Shown here: one piece after another, positions 1 through 5,453 of the stretch
How the letters are laid out: each line of letters opens with the position of its first letter
Position numbering within the stretch: the stretch's first letter is position 1
Source: an uncultured Clostridia bacterium
GTDB taxonomy: Bacteria > Bacillota > Clostridia > Lachnospirales > Anaerotignaceae
Direction: 5' to 3'
Length of the DNA stretch: 5,453 nucleotides
NCBI GenBank assembly: GCA_958420075.1
Contig: CATZIM010000141.1
Coordinates: 1 to 5,453 of the forward strand
Made by a program: the position numbers and the translations under genes
Notes under the pieces: generated by a model
The model's database searches: none
What the model was told of the DNA's origin: nothing
The model's input: only the letters and a program-made list of their open reading frames with translations

Positions 1-1358
1 ACTTTTTCTTCTCTCCGGCGCAAAATGCCGCTCATACATTTCAAATATACCAATACAGATACCCCTGCACTGACCAAATCCACCGCAGGTTCTGCAAAAA
101 AGACATTCTCGATCCCAAAAAGCAAAGGGAAAATCATCATTGCTGCAAAATAGAGCATCTTTCTGAATGTAGAAAGCACAATGGAGTATTTAACTGCAGA
201 CAGACCTGTAAAGCCATCCACAATGGTATACTGCACAGCCAGAGGCAAAATCATCAGTGTCATGATCTTGATTGCCTTTATGGACAATTCCATATAAAAG
301 GCATCGTTTGTAAACAGTCTTACGAAATATGATGAGAAAACATGTGCCACCACCATCATCACAGCTGTAAAGATCAGGCAAAGAATCAATGTATATTTCT
401 GCCCACTTCTGACACGATCCATCTGACAAGCACCATAGTTAAATCCCAGAATTGGCTGTGTAGCCCCTGTCATACCACCCATAGGCAGTGTAACCATCAG
501 GAAAAAGCTCTGTGCAATGGTATTGCAGGTTACCAGCTGGTCACCATATCCAGGACCGCCATAATGCTGTAAAACCATATTCATGGCAATGATCAGACCG
601 CTGTCCAGCGCCACAATAATAAAAGGAGAAAGTCCTGTCAGCAATACCCGCAGCATCAATGTCCGATTGTAACCGCCAAAAGTAATGCGTACAGGCGGTC
701 TTCTGCCAAAAAGGAACAACAGTACAAAAGCACAGGAAACCATCTGCGCAATGACTGTTGCCACAGCGGCACCAGCTACGCCCATATTACATCCAAAAAT
801 AAACACAGGATCTAAAATGATATTTGTAATTGCACCCACAACGACAGACATCATAGCAATTTTGGAATATCCCTGACAGATGATGAATGTATTCATCCCC
901 ATAGACAATATAGCAAAAATACTTCCTGCCGCATAAATGGTCATATAAGTATTTGCATAGGGAAATGTCACTTCACTGGCACCAAAAAGCATCAGCAATG
1001 GCTGCTTAAATAAAATTACAAGCAACGTGATTACAACAGCCATAACAATCATCATCAAAAAACAGTTTGCCATGATCTGAGAAGCACCTTTTCGATCATT
1101 TTCCCCCATTTTGATACTCATCAATGGAGAACCACCGATGCCGACCCACATAGAAAAGGAAGTGATGAGGGTGACAATGGGTCCGCAGATGCCAACACCA
1201 GCCAACGCCGTGGCGCCAATCTCTGGAATATTCCCAATGAAAATTCTATCCACAATGCTGTATAACACATTGATAAACTGTGCCAGCATTGCGGGTATCG
1301 CAAGACGTACCACCAGTCCTGCCATGCTGTCTGTGCCAAGGTTATTTTCTCTGCGCAT
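1..1358 (-). CDS. MATE family efflux transporter, 3' end cut by window edge
   Basis: This is an integral membrane antiporter of the multidrug and toxic compound extrusion (MATE) family. Members expel cationic drugs or metabolites in exchange for Na+ or H+. The reading frame is open from an ATG at 1358 to base 1, giving 452 residues. MATE proteins are usually about 450 residues, and the visible end is already a basic cytoplasmic tail (ILRRREEK), so only a few residues are probably missing. The sequence is hydrophobic throughout and fits 12 membrane helices. Family-like segments are VLYSIVDRIFIGNI (residues 31-44, first helix with D37), TNIILDPVFIFG (178-189), AGAAVATVIAQ (195-205) and QPILGFNYGA (301-310). 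The start is supported by GGAGGG seven bases upstream. It resembles the MepA/DinF-like branch more than its neighbour does. The substrate cannot be told from sequence. The gene is transcribed away from the second MATE gene. Confidence 0.93.
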   Translation of the reverse strand, partial: MRRENNLGTDSMAGLVVRLAIPAMLAQFINVLYSIVDRIFIGNIPEIGATALAGVGICGPIVTLITSFSMWVGIGGSPLMSIKMGENDRKGASQIMANCFLMMIVMAVVITLLVILFKQPLLMLFGASEVTFPYANTYMTIYAAGSIFAILSMGMNTFIICQGYSKIAMMSVVVGAITNIILDPVFIFGCNMGVAGAAVATVIAQMVSCAFVLLFLFGRRPPVRITFGGYNRTLMLRVLLTGLSPFIIVALDSGLIIAMNMVLQHYGGPGYGDQLVTCNTIAQSFFLMVTLPMGGMTGATQPILGFNYGACQMDRVRSGQKYTLILCLIFTAVMMVVAHVFSSYFVRLFTNDAFYMELSIKAIKIMTLMILPLAVQYTIVDGFTGLSAVKYSIVLSTFRKMLYFAAMMIFPLLFGIENVFFAEPAVDLVSAGVSVLVYLKCMSGILRRREEK

Positions 1359-1400
1359 ACGGCTCCCTCCATCCCTGATTTTTCCAATAGAAACGGATAA

Positions 1401-1430
1401 AACATAACACATTCCCATATACGAAGTCAA
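1401..1430 (-). promoter_or_regulatory. Sigma-A type promoter for the left MATE gene
   Basis: Read on the minus strand, TTGACT (1430-1425) is followed after 18 bp by TATGTT (1406-1401). A TG dinucleotide one base before the -10 element matches an extended -10. Transcription would begin near 1394 and leave a leader of about 36 nt carrying GGAGGG before the ATG at 1358. The -10 element is imperfect, so this promoter should be weaker than the plus-strand one. It is assigned by eye. Confidence 0.6.
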
Positions 1431-1520
1431 CCATTTTTCCAAAAAGAAACATGCCTTTTTCTGCTGAAAAATTACGATTTTTCTATGTAAAAATTTGTGA
1501 TTTTCCTCTCCGGATTATCC

Positions 1521-1549
1521 TTGACTTTTTCTGTCCCACCCCTTATAAT
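1521..1549 (+). promoter_or_regulatory. Near-consensus sigma-A promoter for the right MATE gene
   Basis: TTGACT (1521-1526) and TATAAT (1544-1549) are separated by exactly 17 bp, a near-perfect match to the housekeeping promoter consensus. The start of transcription should fall near 1555-1558, giving a leader of about 80 nt before the ATG at 1638. A promoter this strong with a terminator in its leader suggests that output is controlled after initiation. A 17-bp palindrome overlaps the expected start site (1555-1571). Confidence 0.8.
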
Positions 1550-1554
1550 GATAT

Positions 1555-1571
1555 AGCATTCACGGAATGCT
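1555..1571. promoter_or_regulatory. Palindrome at the predicted transcription start
   Basis: AGCATTC and GAATGCT form perfect 7-bp inverted arms around ACG, starting about 6 bp after the -10 element of the right MATE promoter. Two readings fit. It could be a dimeric repressor operator of the TetR or MarR kind, which would block RNA polymerase. It could instead be a 5'-end RNA hairpin that stabilises the transcript or takes part in attenuation. No regulator gene is present in the window to favour the first. The palindrome itself is seen directly; its function is inferred. Confidence 0.4.
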
Positions 1572-1585
1572 TCGTTTGATACACT

Positions 1586-1623
1586 AACGCTAACAAGGGT
1601 ATATTCTTGTTAGCGTTTTTTTT
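1586..1623 (+). terminator. Leader terminator (probable attenuator) before the right MATE gene
   Basis: The arms AACGCTAACAAG (1586-1597) and CTTGTTAGCGTT (1606-1617) are perfectly complementary over 12 bp around an 8-nt loop. A run of eight T follows the last G of the stem (1616-1623). This is the form of a rho-independent terminator. It lies about 30 nt after the predicted transcription start and ends 2 nt before the AAGGAGG ribosome-binding site (1626-1632). The only other gene nearby is transcribed in the opposite direction, and the minus-strand reading lacks a T-run. The hairpin can therefore only terminate transcripts heading into the MATE gene, which makes it an attenuator rather than an end-of-gene terminator. 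A possible six-codon reading frame (1567-1587, MLRLIH) ends at its left arm. The signal that would relieve termination is unknown. Confidence 0.75.
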
Positions 1624-1637
1624 GCAAGGAGGATTTT

Positions 1638-2987
1638 ATGGAAAACAACACATTTCTGGAAGGAAAAATTGCTGCGCCCTTGATTCGTTTTGCAATCCCA
1701 CTGATGATGTCGCTGGTACTGCAGGCTTTGTACGGCGGCGTTGACTTGATGGTCGTGGGGAAATTCGGTACCACCGCAAGCATTTCCGCTGTTGCTACCG
1801 GCGGACAGGTCATGCAGGCAGCAACTGTCATCATTACTGGCTTAACTATGGGCGTGACGGTACTGCTGGGGCAAGCCATCGGTGCAAAAAAACCGGAGGA
1901 TGCCGCTCATATCGTTGCCGGACAGATCAAACTGTTCACCTGCATTGCTTTGCTGATCACTGTTGTTCTGGTTTGTTTTGCAAAGCAGGCATCTCTGCTG
2001 ATGCATGTTCCCGAAGAAGCGCTGCCCGAAACCATTACATACATTCGCATTTGTGCTTCCGGTATGATCTTCATCACCGCCTATAACTCTGTCAGCGGTA
2101 TTTTCCGTGGTATGGGCAATTCCAGATCTCCATTTTTGTTTGTATTGATCGCCTGCACTATCAACATCATTCTGGATCTGGTTTTTGTAGGACTGTTTCA
2201 TATGTCCACAGCAGGTGCGGCTCTTGCAACAGTCATCGCCCAGGCAAGCAGCTTTTTCTTCTCCATTGTCTATATGAAATATACCAAAAAGCATCGCCTG
2301 CCCTTCCGCCTGAAACTTTCTGACTTCAAACAAAAAGGCGCAGTCCGCAGAATCATTTCTCTGGGTCTGCCCATTGCCGCCCAGGATTTTCAGGTAACGG
2401 TATCCTTTTTGATCATTACATCCATCCTCAATTCCTTGGGGGTTGTTGCTTCTGCCAGCGTCGGCATCGCGGAAAAACTTTTTGTTTTCCTTGCGCTGGT
2501 ACCCATGAGTTTTATGTCTGCCCTTTCCGCTTTTGTTGCGCAAAACGTCGGGGCAAACAATATCAGCCGCGCCACAAAGGCATTCTTTGTAGCGGTAAGA
2601 ATCTCCTTCTGCTGTGGATTTATGGTGTTCCTGCTGACATTCCTGCAAGGGGATTTTCTGGCGTCTATCTTTACCAACGACCCGGAAGTTATCGCATCCA
2701 CCCAGTTGTATCTGAAAAGCTGTTCCTTTGAATATTTGCTGACAGCTATCAACTTCTGTATGCTGGGATATTTCAACGGCAGAGGCAGAACAAAATTCGT
2801 TTTGCTTCAGGGGGTTTTGACCGTATTTTTGGTACGTATTCCCCTTTCCTACTTCCTCAGCCGTCTGCCTGGCACCAACCTGCTCATCATTGGTATTGCC
2901 GTACCCATGTCTGCACTCTTTGAACTGCTTTTGTGTATCGGCTTCTTTATCAAATTACAGAGAGAAAAGAAAGTGGTTATGCCCTAA
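1638..2987 (+). CDS. MATE family efflux transporter
   Basis: This is a complete 449-residue membrane antiporter of the MATE family, which exports drugs or other organic cations using a Na+ or H+ gradient. It has the normal family length and 12 predicted membrane helices. Recognisable parts are the first helix with D36 in YGGVDLMVVGKFG (residues 32-44), GQAIGAKKPEDA in the loop after helix 2 (78-89), INIILDLVFVG (175-185), AGAALATVIAQ (192-202) and VAQNVGANN in the second half (300-308). The ATG is set by AAGGAGG five bases upstream. It has its own strong promoter and a leader attenuator, so expression is probably induced rather than constant. It differs clearly from the divergent MATE protein and shares mainly the family motifs, so a recent tandem duplication is unlikely. 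The C-terminus is a short charged tail (KLQREKKVVMP). The substrate is not predictable; leader control is compatible with an antibiotic exporter. Confidence 0.95.
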   Translation: MENNTFLEGKIAAPLIRFAIPLMMSLVLQALYGGVDLMVVGKFGTTASISAVATGGQVMQAATVIITGLTMGVTVLLGQAIGAKKPEDAAHIVAGQIKLFTCIALLITVVLVCFAKQASLLMHVPEEALPETITYIRICASGMIFITAYNSVSGIFRGMGNSRSPFLFVLIACTINIILDLVFVGLFHMSTAGAALATVIAQASSFFFSIVYMKYTKKHRLPFRLKLSDFKQKGAVRRIISLGLPIAAQDFQVTVSFLIITSILNSLGVVASASVGIAEKLFVFLALVPMSFMSALSAFVAQNVGANNISRATKAFFVAVRISFCCGFMVFLLTFLQGDFLASIFTNDPEVIASTQLYLKSCSFEYLLTAINFCMLGYFNGRGRTKFVLLQGVLTVFLVRIPLSYFLSRLPGTNLLIIGIAVPMSALFELLLCIGFFIKLQREKKVVMP

Positions 2988-3000
2988 ACACAGGAAATAT

Positions 3001-3037
3001 AAAAGGCACGAAATTCCAAAGAATTTCGTGCCTTTTT
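3001..3037. terminator. Bidirectional intrinsic terminator between convergent genes
   Basis: AAAAGGCACGAAATTC (3001-3016) pairs perfectly over 16 bp with GAATTTCGTGCCTTTT (3021-3036) around the loop CAAA. In the plus direction the stem ends in five T and stops the MATE transcript 14 bases after its stop codon. In the minus direction it ends in TTTT followed by an A/T-rich stretch and stops the two-gene operon whose last codon is at 3044. One hairpin serving two convergent units is common in compact genomes. Confidence 0.92.
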
Positions 3038-3043
3038 GATTGT

Positions 3044-3550
3044 TTATTTTGATGAATGTATCTCTTTCCACCGAAAATATCCGAAAGCTTCTGCCATTGT
3101 CAGCAAAAATGTGCAGATACCATAGGAAAGGAGAAATTGTTTCTTCATAAATCCGGACTTGACTTCTATATTTTCTAAATCGATTGTACTTCGATCTACC
3201 ACATGATATGGATATACCACCTGTGATGTTACTGCCGCTGTTCCATAAGAGGAATCATCTTCTGGAATATCATGCGCTTCCAGAAGGCAGTATCTGGGAA
3301 AAAATAAATTTTTCTGCAATTCTAATATTTGTATATCGCCTTCGCTTTCTATCAGCAGCAATTCCGAATCCTTTAAAACCGTATGATCCAAAATATGGGC
3401 ATTATCAAATTCCCCATAGGCTTTTGCCAGACTTTCCGCCTGCAAAGGACTGGAAATGGGGCAAAACAGCAAACTCTGTATACAAACGGCGATACAAAAA
3501 TTAACCAGAATCAGCACAACCCCAAAAAAGACCGGTTTTCCTTTCTGCAT
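3044..3550 (-). CDS. Hypothetical protein with two membrane segments
   Basis: I do not recognise this 168-residue protein. It has a hydrophobic helix near the N-terminus (about residues 7-30), a polar stretch of about 105 residues with several short beta-like hydrophobic runs (31-137), and a second hydrophobic helix (about 138-156) followed by a short charged tail. The lysines at 3 and 5 and the basic KK at 136-137 suggest both ends face the cytoplasm and the middle lies outside the cell. The middle is acidic (for example IPEDDS, 95-100) and has no obvious catalytic motif. AAGGGGG lies about eight bases before the ATG. It follows the stalk-domain gene by 23 nt on the same strand, so the two are probably co-transcribed and may both work at the envelope. 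It ends just before the shared terminator at 3001-3037. A pseudogene is unlikely given the clean frame and good start site. Confidence 0.72.
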   Translation of the reverse strand: MQKGKPVFFGVVLILVNFCIAVCIQSLLFCPISSPLQAESLAKAYGEFDNAHILDHTVLKDSELLLIESEGDIQILELQKNLFFPRYCLLEAHDIPEDDSSYGTAAVTSQVVYPYHVVDRSTIDLENIEVKSGFMKKQFLLSYGICTFLLTMAEAFGYFRWKEIHSSK

Positions 3551-3573
3551 AGCACAAGCCCCCTTATTGCCCT

Positions 3574-4437
3574 TTATTTTCCAAATTCTGCTGTCACTTT
3601 TTCAATTTCCTCCCAATGCTCCTGCTGTTTTTCAAAAACAGCTTTTTCTATGACAACCGCTTTCCGCATCTGTTTATCCCAGTCCATGGACAAATGCCCG
3701 AAATAGTTTACTGCTTCCCGCAGGGGAACGTAAATTTTCCCGTTGATATTCTGACAGGGAATATTTGTAGACAGTGCGTTATTTTTAATGGTGCCATTCT
3801 TGTAAGTCAAATTCTTAGAATTTCCATACTGAGTAGACAAAATGGTGTTCCAGTCATCCAGAGATACCTGCAAGGTACCATTGGCGTCAATAAACGCGTT
3901 CTGGAAAACATACACATCTTCATTCAACACCATTCCAAGTTCATTAATCTCTTTCAAATCCACGCCACGCATCATATCAAAGACATCATAATTATAATAG
4001 GTTTCATACATTCTTTGCAGTCTTTGCACGATCTGTTCCATAATTTCAGGTGAAACAGAAACAACCTCTTCCGTTCTAACGCGCTTTCCCGTGTCCGGAT
4101 CTGTGGATAAATGTTCTACCTCAAGTTTATTTTGCCGTTCATACACGAGATAGCGCTTCTTTGCCACAGCACCCGAATTTTCGTTTTCAAACAACGTGAT
4201 ATCATAATCACTTTCCCCATATCCAAGTTCTGCCGGTTTTCCGATTTTCCACCACTGTTCCCATAAATCGCAGAATTCTTTCACGGATGACGGCTGGGTA
4301 ATATAAAGATGCCTATAATCCGCTATACAAAGCGCTTGCGGCAAATCATTCTGAGAAACTTGTACTGTTTCCCCATGTGCCGTTGTCGGCAACAGCAGCC
4401 CCACTACACAGCAAAGCAAAAAAATCCTCTTTTTCAT
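3574..4437 (-). CDS. Secreted protein with copper amine oxidase-like N-terminal (stalk) domain
   Basis: This is a 287-residue exported protein. A signal peptide is visible: KKR at residues 2-4, a hydrophobic core at 5-17, and a cleavage site probably after AHG (20-22). The middle (about 40-165) is not recognised; it is rich in charged and aromatic residues (LWEQWW at 58-63). The C-terminal part (about 213-265) matches the pattern of the copper amine oxidase N-terminal-like family: an NG-turn, VPLREAVNYFG (237-247), then MDWD and a beta strand KAVVIEK. This module is common in surface proteins of Clostridia and does not by itself imply oxidase activity or copper binding. A weaker copy may precede it (NGTLQVSL, 186-193, against NGKIYVPL, 232-239). 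The last 20 residues look helical. The ATG is preceded by GGGGGA. It is the first gene of an operon with the two-helix protein at 3044-3550. No convincing promoter was seen in the 125 bases upstream. Confidence 0.85.
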   Translation of the reverse strand: MKKRIFLLCCVVGLLLPTTAHGETVQVSQNDLPQALCIADYRHLYITQPSSVKEFCDLWEQWWKIGKPAELGYGESDYDITLFENENSGAVAKKRYLVYERQNKLEVEHLSTDPDTGKRVRTEEVVSVSPEIMEQIVQRLQRMYETYYNYDVFDMMRGVDLKEINELGMVLNEDVYVFQNAFIDANGTLQVSLDDWNTILSTQYGNSKNLTYKNGTIKNNALSTNIPCQNINGKIYVPLREAVNYFGHLSMDWDKQMRKAVVIEKAVFEKQQEHWEEIEKVTAEFGK

Positions 4438-4514
4438 ACACTATCCCCCGTTCTTGCAAATTGCCAAAAACTTCCTTTTTTCAAGCATATCGAAGTTTTC
4501 AAAAAAATACAATC

Positions 4515-4558
4515 AAAAAGCGACAATCTTACGTTTCTTGTAAGAATTGCCGCTTTTT
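4515..4558 (-). terminator. Intrinsic terminator of the polC-zinc ribbon unit
   Basis: Three stem blocks pair across a 7-nt loop (4533-4539): AAAAAGCG with CGCTTTTT, CAAT with ATTG, and CTTAC with GTAAG. They are interrupted by one A/C mismatch and one bulged A. Read on the minus strand, the hairpin begins just after the stop codon at 4564 and is followed by TTTTTGATTGTA and a further seven T. It should end transcription from polC and the small gene before the stalk-protein operon. The plus-strand side is also T-rich, but no plus-strand gene needs it. Confidence 0.85.
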
Positions 4559-4563
4559 CTTTT

Positions 4564-4782
4564 TTATGCGTTTTCTTCCTCATAGGGTACGATAACCCAA
4601 TGACACTCCCGACACACATAGGCTTCACATCTAGGACCTGTCATATTATGGGTTGTCAGAGAAATATCGCCAATTTTAGAAGCTGTAATAAACATCTTTT
4701 TCAGTGCTTGGGTATAAATCACTTCTCTTGCGCTGTTGATCCAGCCTTTTTCCATTTCTTTTCCGCATTTCGGGCAATTCAT
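4564..4782 (-). CDS. Small zinc-ribbon protein (resembles DUF6487/PF20097)
   Basis: This is a 72-residue soluble protein. It opens with the zinc-knuckle motif CPKC (C3, C6), followed by GKEMEKGWI, and has a second pair near the C-terminus, CREC (C57, C60). Together these could bind one zinc ion. An extra cysteine lies at 52. The N-terminal CPKCGKEMEKG motif and the spacing resemble short Firmicutes zinc-ribbon proteins of unknown function grouped as DUF6487; this assignment is from memory of the pattern. The ATG is preceded by AAGGGGG, which overlaps the polC stop codon, and the gap is 11 nt. The gene is therefore almost certainly on the polC transcript and may be translationally coupled to it. 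A terminator follows at once. Its role is unknown, and being next to polC is not proof of a role in replication. Confidence 0.85.
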   Translation of the reverse strand: MNCPKCGKEMEKGWINSAREVIYTQALKKMFITASKIGDISLTTHNMTGPRCEAYVCRECHWVIVPYEEENA

Positions 4783-4796
4783 ATAATTCCCCCTTA
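4783..4796 (-). promoter_or_regulatory. Ribosome-binding site overlapping the polC stop codon
   Basis: On the minus strand the polC stop TAA (4796-4794) runs directly into GGGGG, so AAGGGGG forms the Shine-Dalgarno site of the zinc-ribbon gene six bases before its ATG. Ribosomes finishing polC would uncover or reload at this site, which favours translational coupling. The overlap is seen directly; coupling is inferred. Confidence 0.7.
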
Positions 4797-5453
4797 GAAC
4801 AGGCTCAGCTGATTGGTTTCGGGAATGCCGTTCAAAACGCCGTTTTCTTTCAGCAAATCAATGAGGGAACGACCCAGAGAAGTCCGTTCTTTCAGTTCCT
4901 CAATGGTATGGAATTCTCCTGCTGCTCTGCCGTCCACAATGCTCTGCGCCGCATTGGTGCCAAGCCCCTGCAAAGAGTTGAAAGGCGGAATCAATCCTTC
5001 CTCCGTCACAATGAATTTTCTGGAATCAGATTTATACAGGTCAATAGGCAGGAATTTGAAGCCGCGGGCATAAAATTCCACGATCAATTCCAGAACCGTC
5101 ATTTTTGCCTTATCTTTTGCTGTTGCCTCCATACCTTTTGCATGGATTTCCCGCATAGCAGCTTTGGCAACATCCATACCCTTACACATACAGCTATAGT
5201 CAAAATCATCGCAAGCACGGACCGTAAAGTACGTTGCGTAGTACGCTTCCGGATAATTGATTTTGAAATAAGCAATACGGAACGCCATCATCACATATGC
5301 CGCCGCATGGGCTTTCGGAAACATGTACTTGATCTTCTGGCAGGATTCGATATACCAATCCGGCACATCTGCCGCTTTCATATCCGCAATGTCCTCATCG
5401 GTGAGCCCTTTCCCCTTTCTGACTTTCTCCATGATCTTAAAGGATTTCTTCTT
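4794..5453 (-). CDS. polC: DNA polymerase III alpha subunit, PolC type (C-terminal fragment)
   Basis: These are the last 219 residues of PolC, the replicative polymerase with built-in 3'-5' exonuclease found in Firmicutes. It copies chromosomal DNA at the fork together with the beta clamp. The frame is open to the window edge, so the ATG at 5432 is internal and the gene starts outside. PolC is about 1,400 residues, so most of it is not seen. The diagnostic segment is IKYMFPKAHAAAYVMMAFRIAYF (fragment residues 41-63, reported here as KYMFPKAHAAAYV plus its continuation). A helix-hairpin-helix-like stretch follows (IPPFNSLQGLGTNAAQSIV, 155-173). The protein ends in NQLSLF (214-219), the expected clamp-binding peptide QLSLF. 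Nothing suggests damage. The zinc-ribbon gene follows 11 nt downstream. Confidence 0.96.
   Translation of the reverse strand, partial: KKKSFKIMEKVRKGKGLTDEDIADMKAADVPDWYIESCQKIKYMFPKAHAAAYVMMAFRIAYFKINYPEAYYATYFTVRACDDFDYSCMCKGMDVAKAAMREIHAKGMEATAKDKAKMTVLELIVEFYARGFKFLPIDLYKSDSRKFIVTEEGLIPPFNSLQGLGTNAAQSIVDGRAAGEFHTIEELKERTSLGRSLIDLLKENGVLNGIPETNQLSLF

Noticed and set aside
1121..1405. A minus-strand frame covering the start of the left MATE gene.
   Set aside because: It lies in a different frame from the MATE coding sequence, which is supported by an SD site and family motifs. Its start overlaps the predicted -10 element.
1555..1623. A guanidine-II (mini-ykkC) riboswitch, because the first hairpin has ACG in its loop next to an exporter gene.
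   Set aside because: That class has two similar hairpins with ACGR tetraloops. Here the first loop is a triloop ACG closed by C-G, and the second hairpin is a terminator with an unrelated loop.
1586..1623. The hairpin as a normal end-of-gene terminator for an upstream gene.
   Set aside because: No plus-strand gene lies upstream in the window, the left MATE gene is divergent, and the minus-strand reading lacks a T-run.
1842..2648. A 268-codon open frame on the minus strand, opposite the right MATE gene.
   Set aside because: It is antisense to a clear full-length MATE protein, its translation is rich in Cys, Gly, Asp and Asn with no domain, and it has no convincing start site. It is a shadow frame.
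3184..4053. Several plus-strand frames (for example 3383-3706 and 3616-4053) opposite the two-gene operon.
   Set aside because: They overlap each other and the minus-strand genes, lack SD sites and give low-complexity Phe/Ile-rich translations. The minus-strand genes have signal peptides, a domain and tight spacing.
4794..5432. The ATG at 5432 as the start of a stand-alone 212-residue protein.
   Set aside because: The frame continues upstream to the window edge (KKKSFKI precedes it) and the sequence aligns by eye with the internal C-terminal region of PolC, so this Met is internal.

Overview
The window looks like chromosomal DNA from a Gram-positive, low-to-moderate G+C Firmicute, most likely of class Clostridia and possibly a Lachnospiraceae relative. 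The clearest evidence is the C-terminal end of PolC, the Firmicutes-type replicative DNA polymerase III alpha subunit, at the right edge. Supporting evidence is strong Shine-Dalgarno sites, sigma-A type promoters, U-tailed hairpin terminators, and a secreted protein with a copper-amine-oxidase-like 'stalk' domain. The taxonomic placement is an inference from gene content. There are no rRNA or tRNA genes, insertion sequences or CRISPR arrays.

Left part (1-2987): two MATE-family multidrug/cation antiporter genes are transcribed divergently. The left one (minus strand) runs off the window a few residues before its expected end. The right one (1638-2987, plus strand) is complete. The 279-bp region between them holds one recognisable promoter for each gene. 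The plus-strand promoter is close to consensus (TTGACT-17-TATAAT). It is followed by a leader of about 80 nt that contains a perfect 12-bp hairpin with an eight-T tail, placed directly before the ribosome-binding site. No plus-strand gene lies upstream, so this terminator can act only on the MATE transcript. It therefore looks like an attenuator, and this is the most interesting signal in the window. A six-codon upstream reading frame ends exactly where the hairpin begins.

Middle part (3001-4437): a strong bidirectional terminator separates the second MATE gene from a convergent two-gene minus-strand operon. The first gene of that operon encodes a secreted protein with a C-terminal stalk domain. 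The second encodes an unrecognised 168-residue protein with a membrane segment at each end. They are 23 nt apart and probably act together at the cell envelope.

Right part (4515-5453): the 3' end of polC is followed 11 nt later by a small zinc-ribbon protein gene whose ribosome-binding site overlaps the polC stop codon. A hairpin terminator then closes this transcription unit.
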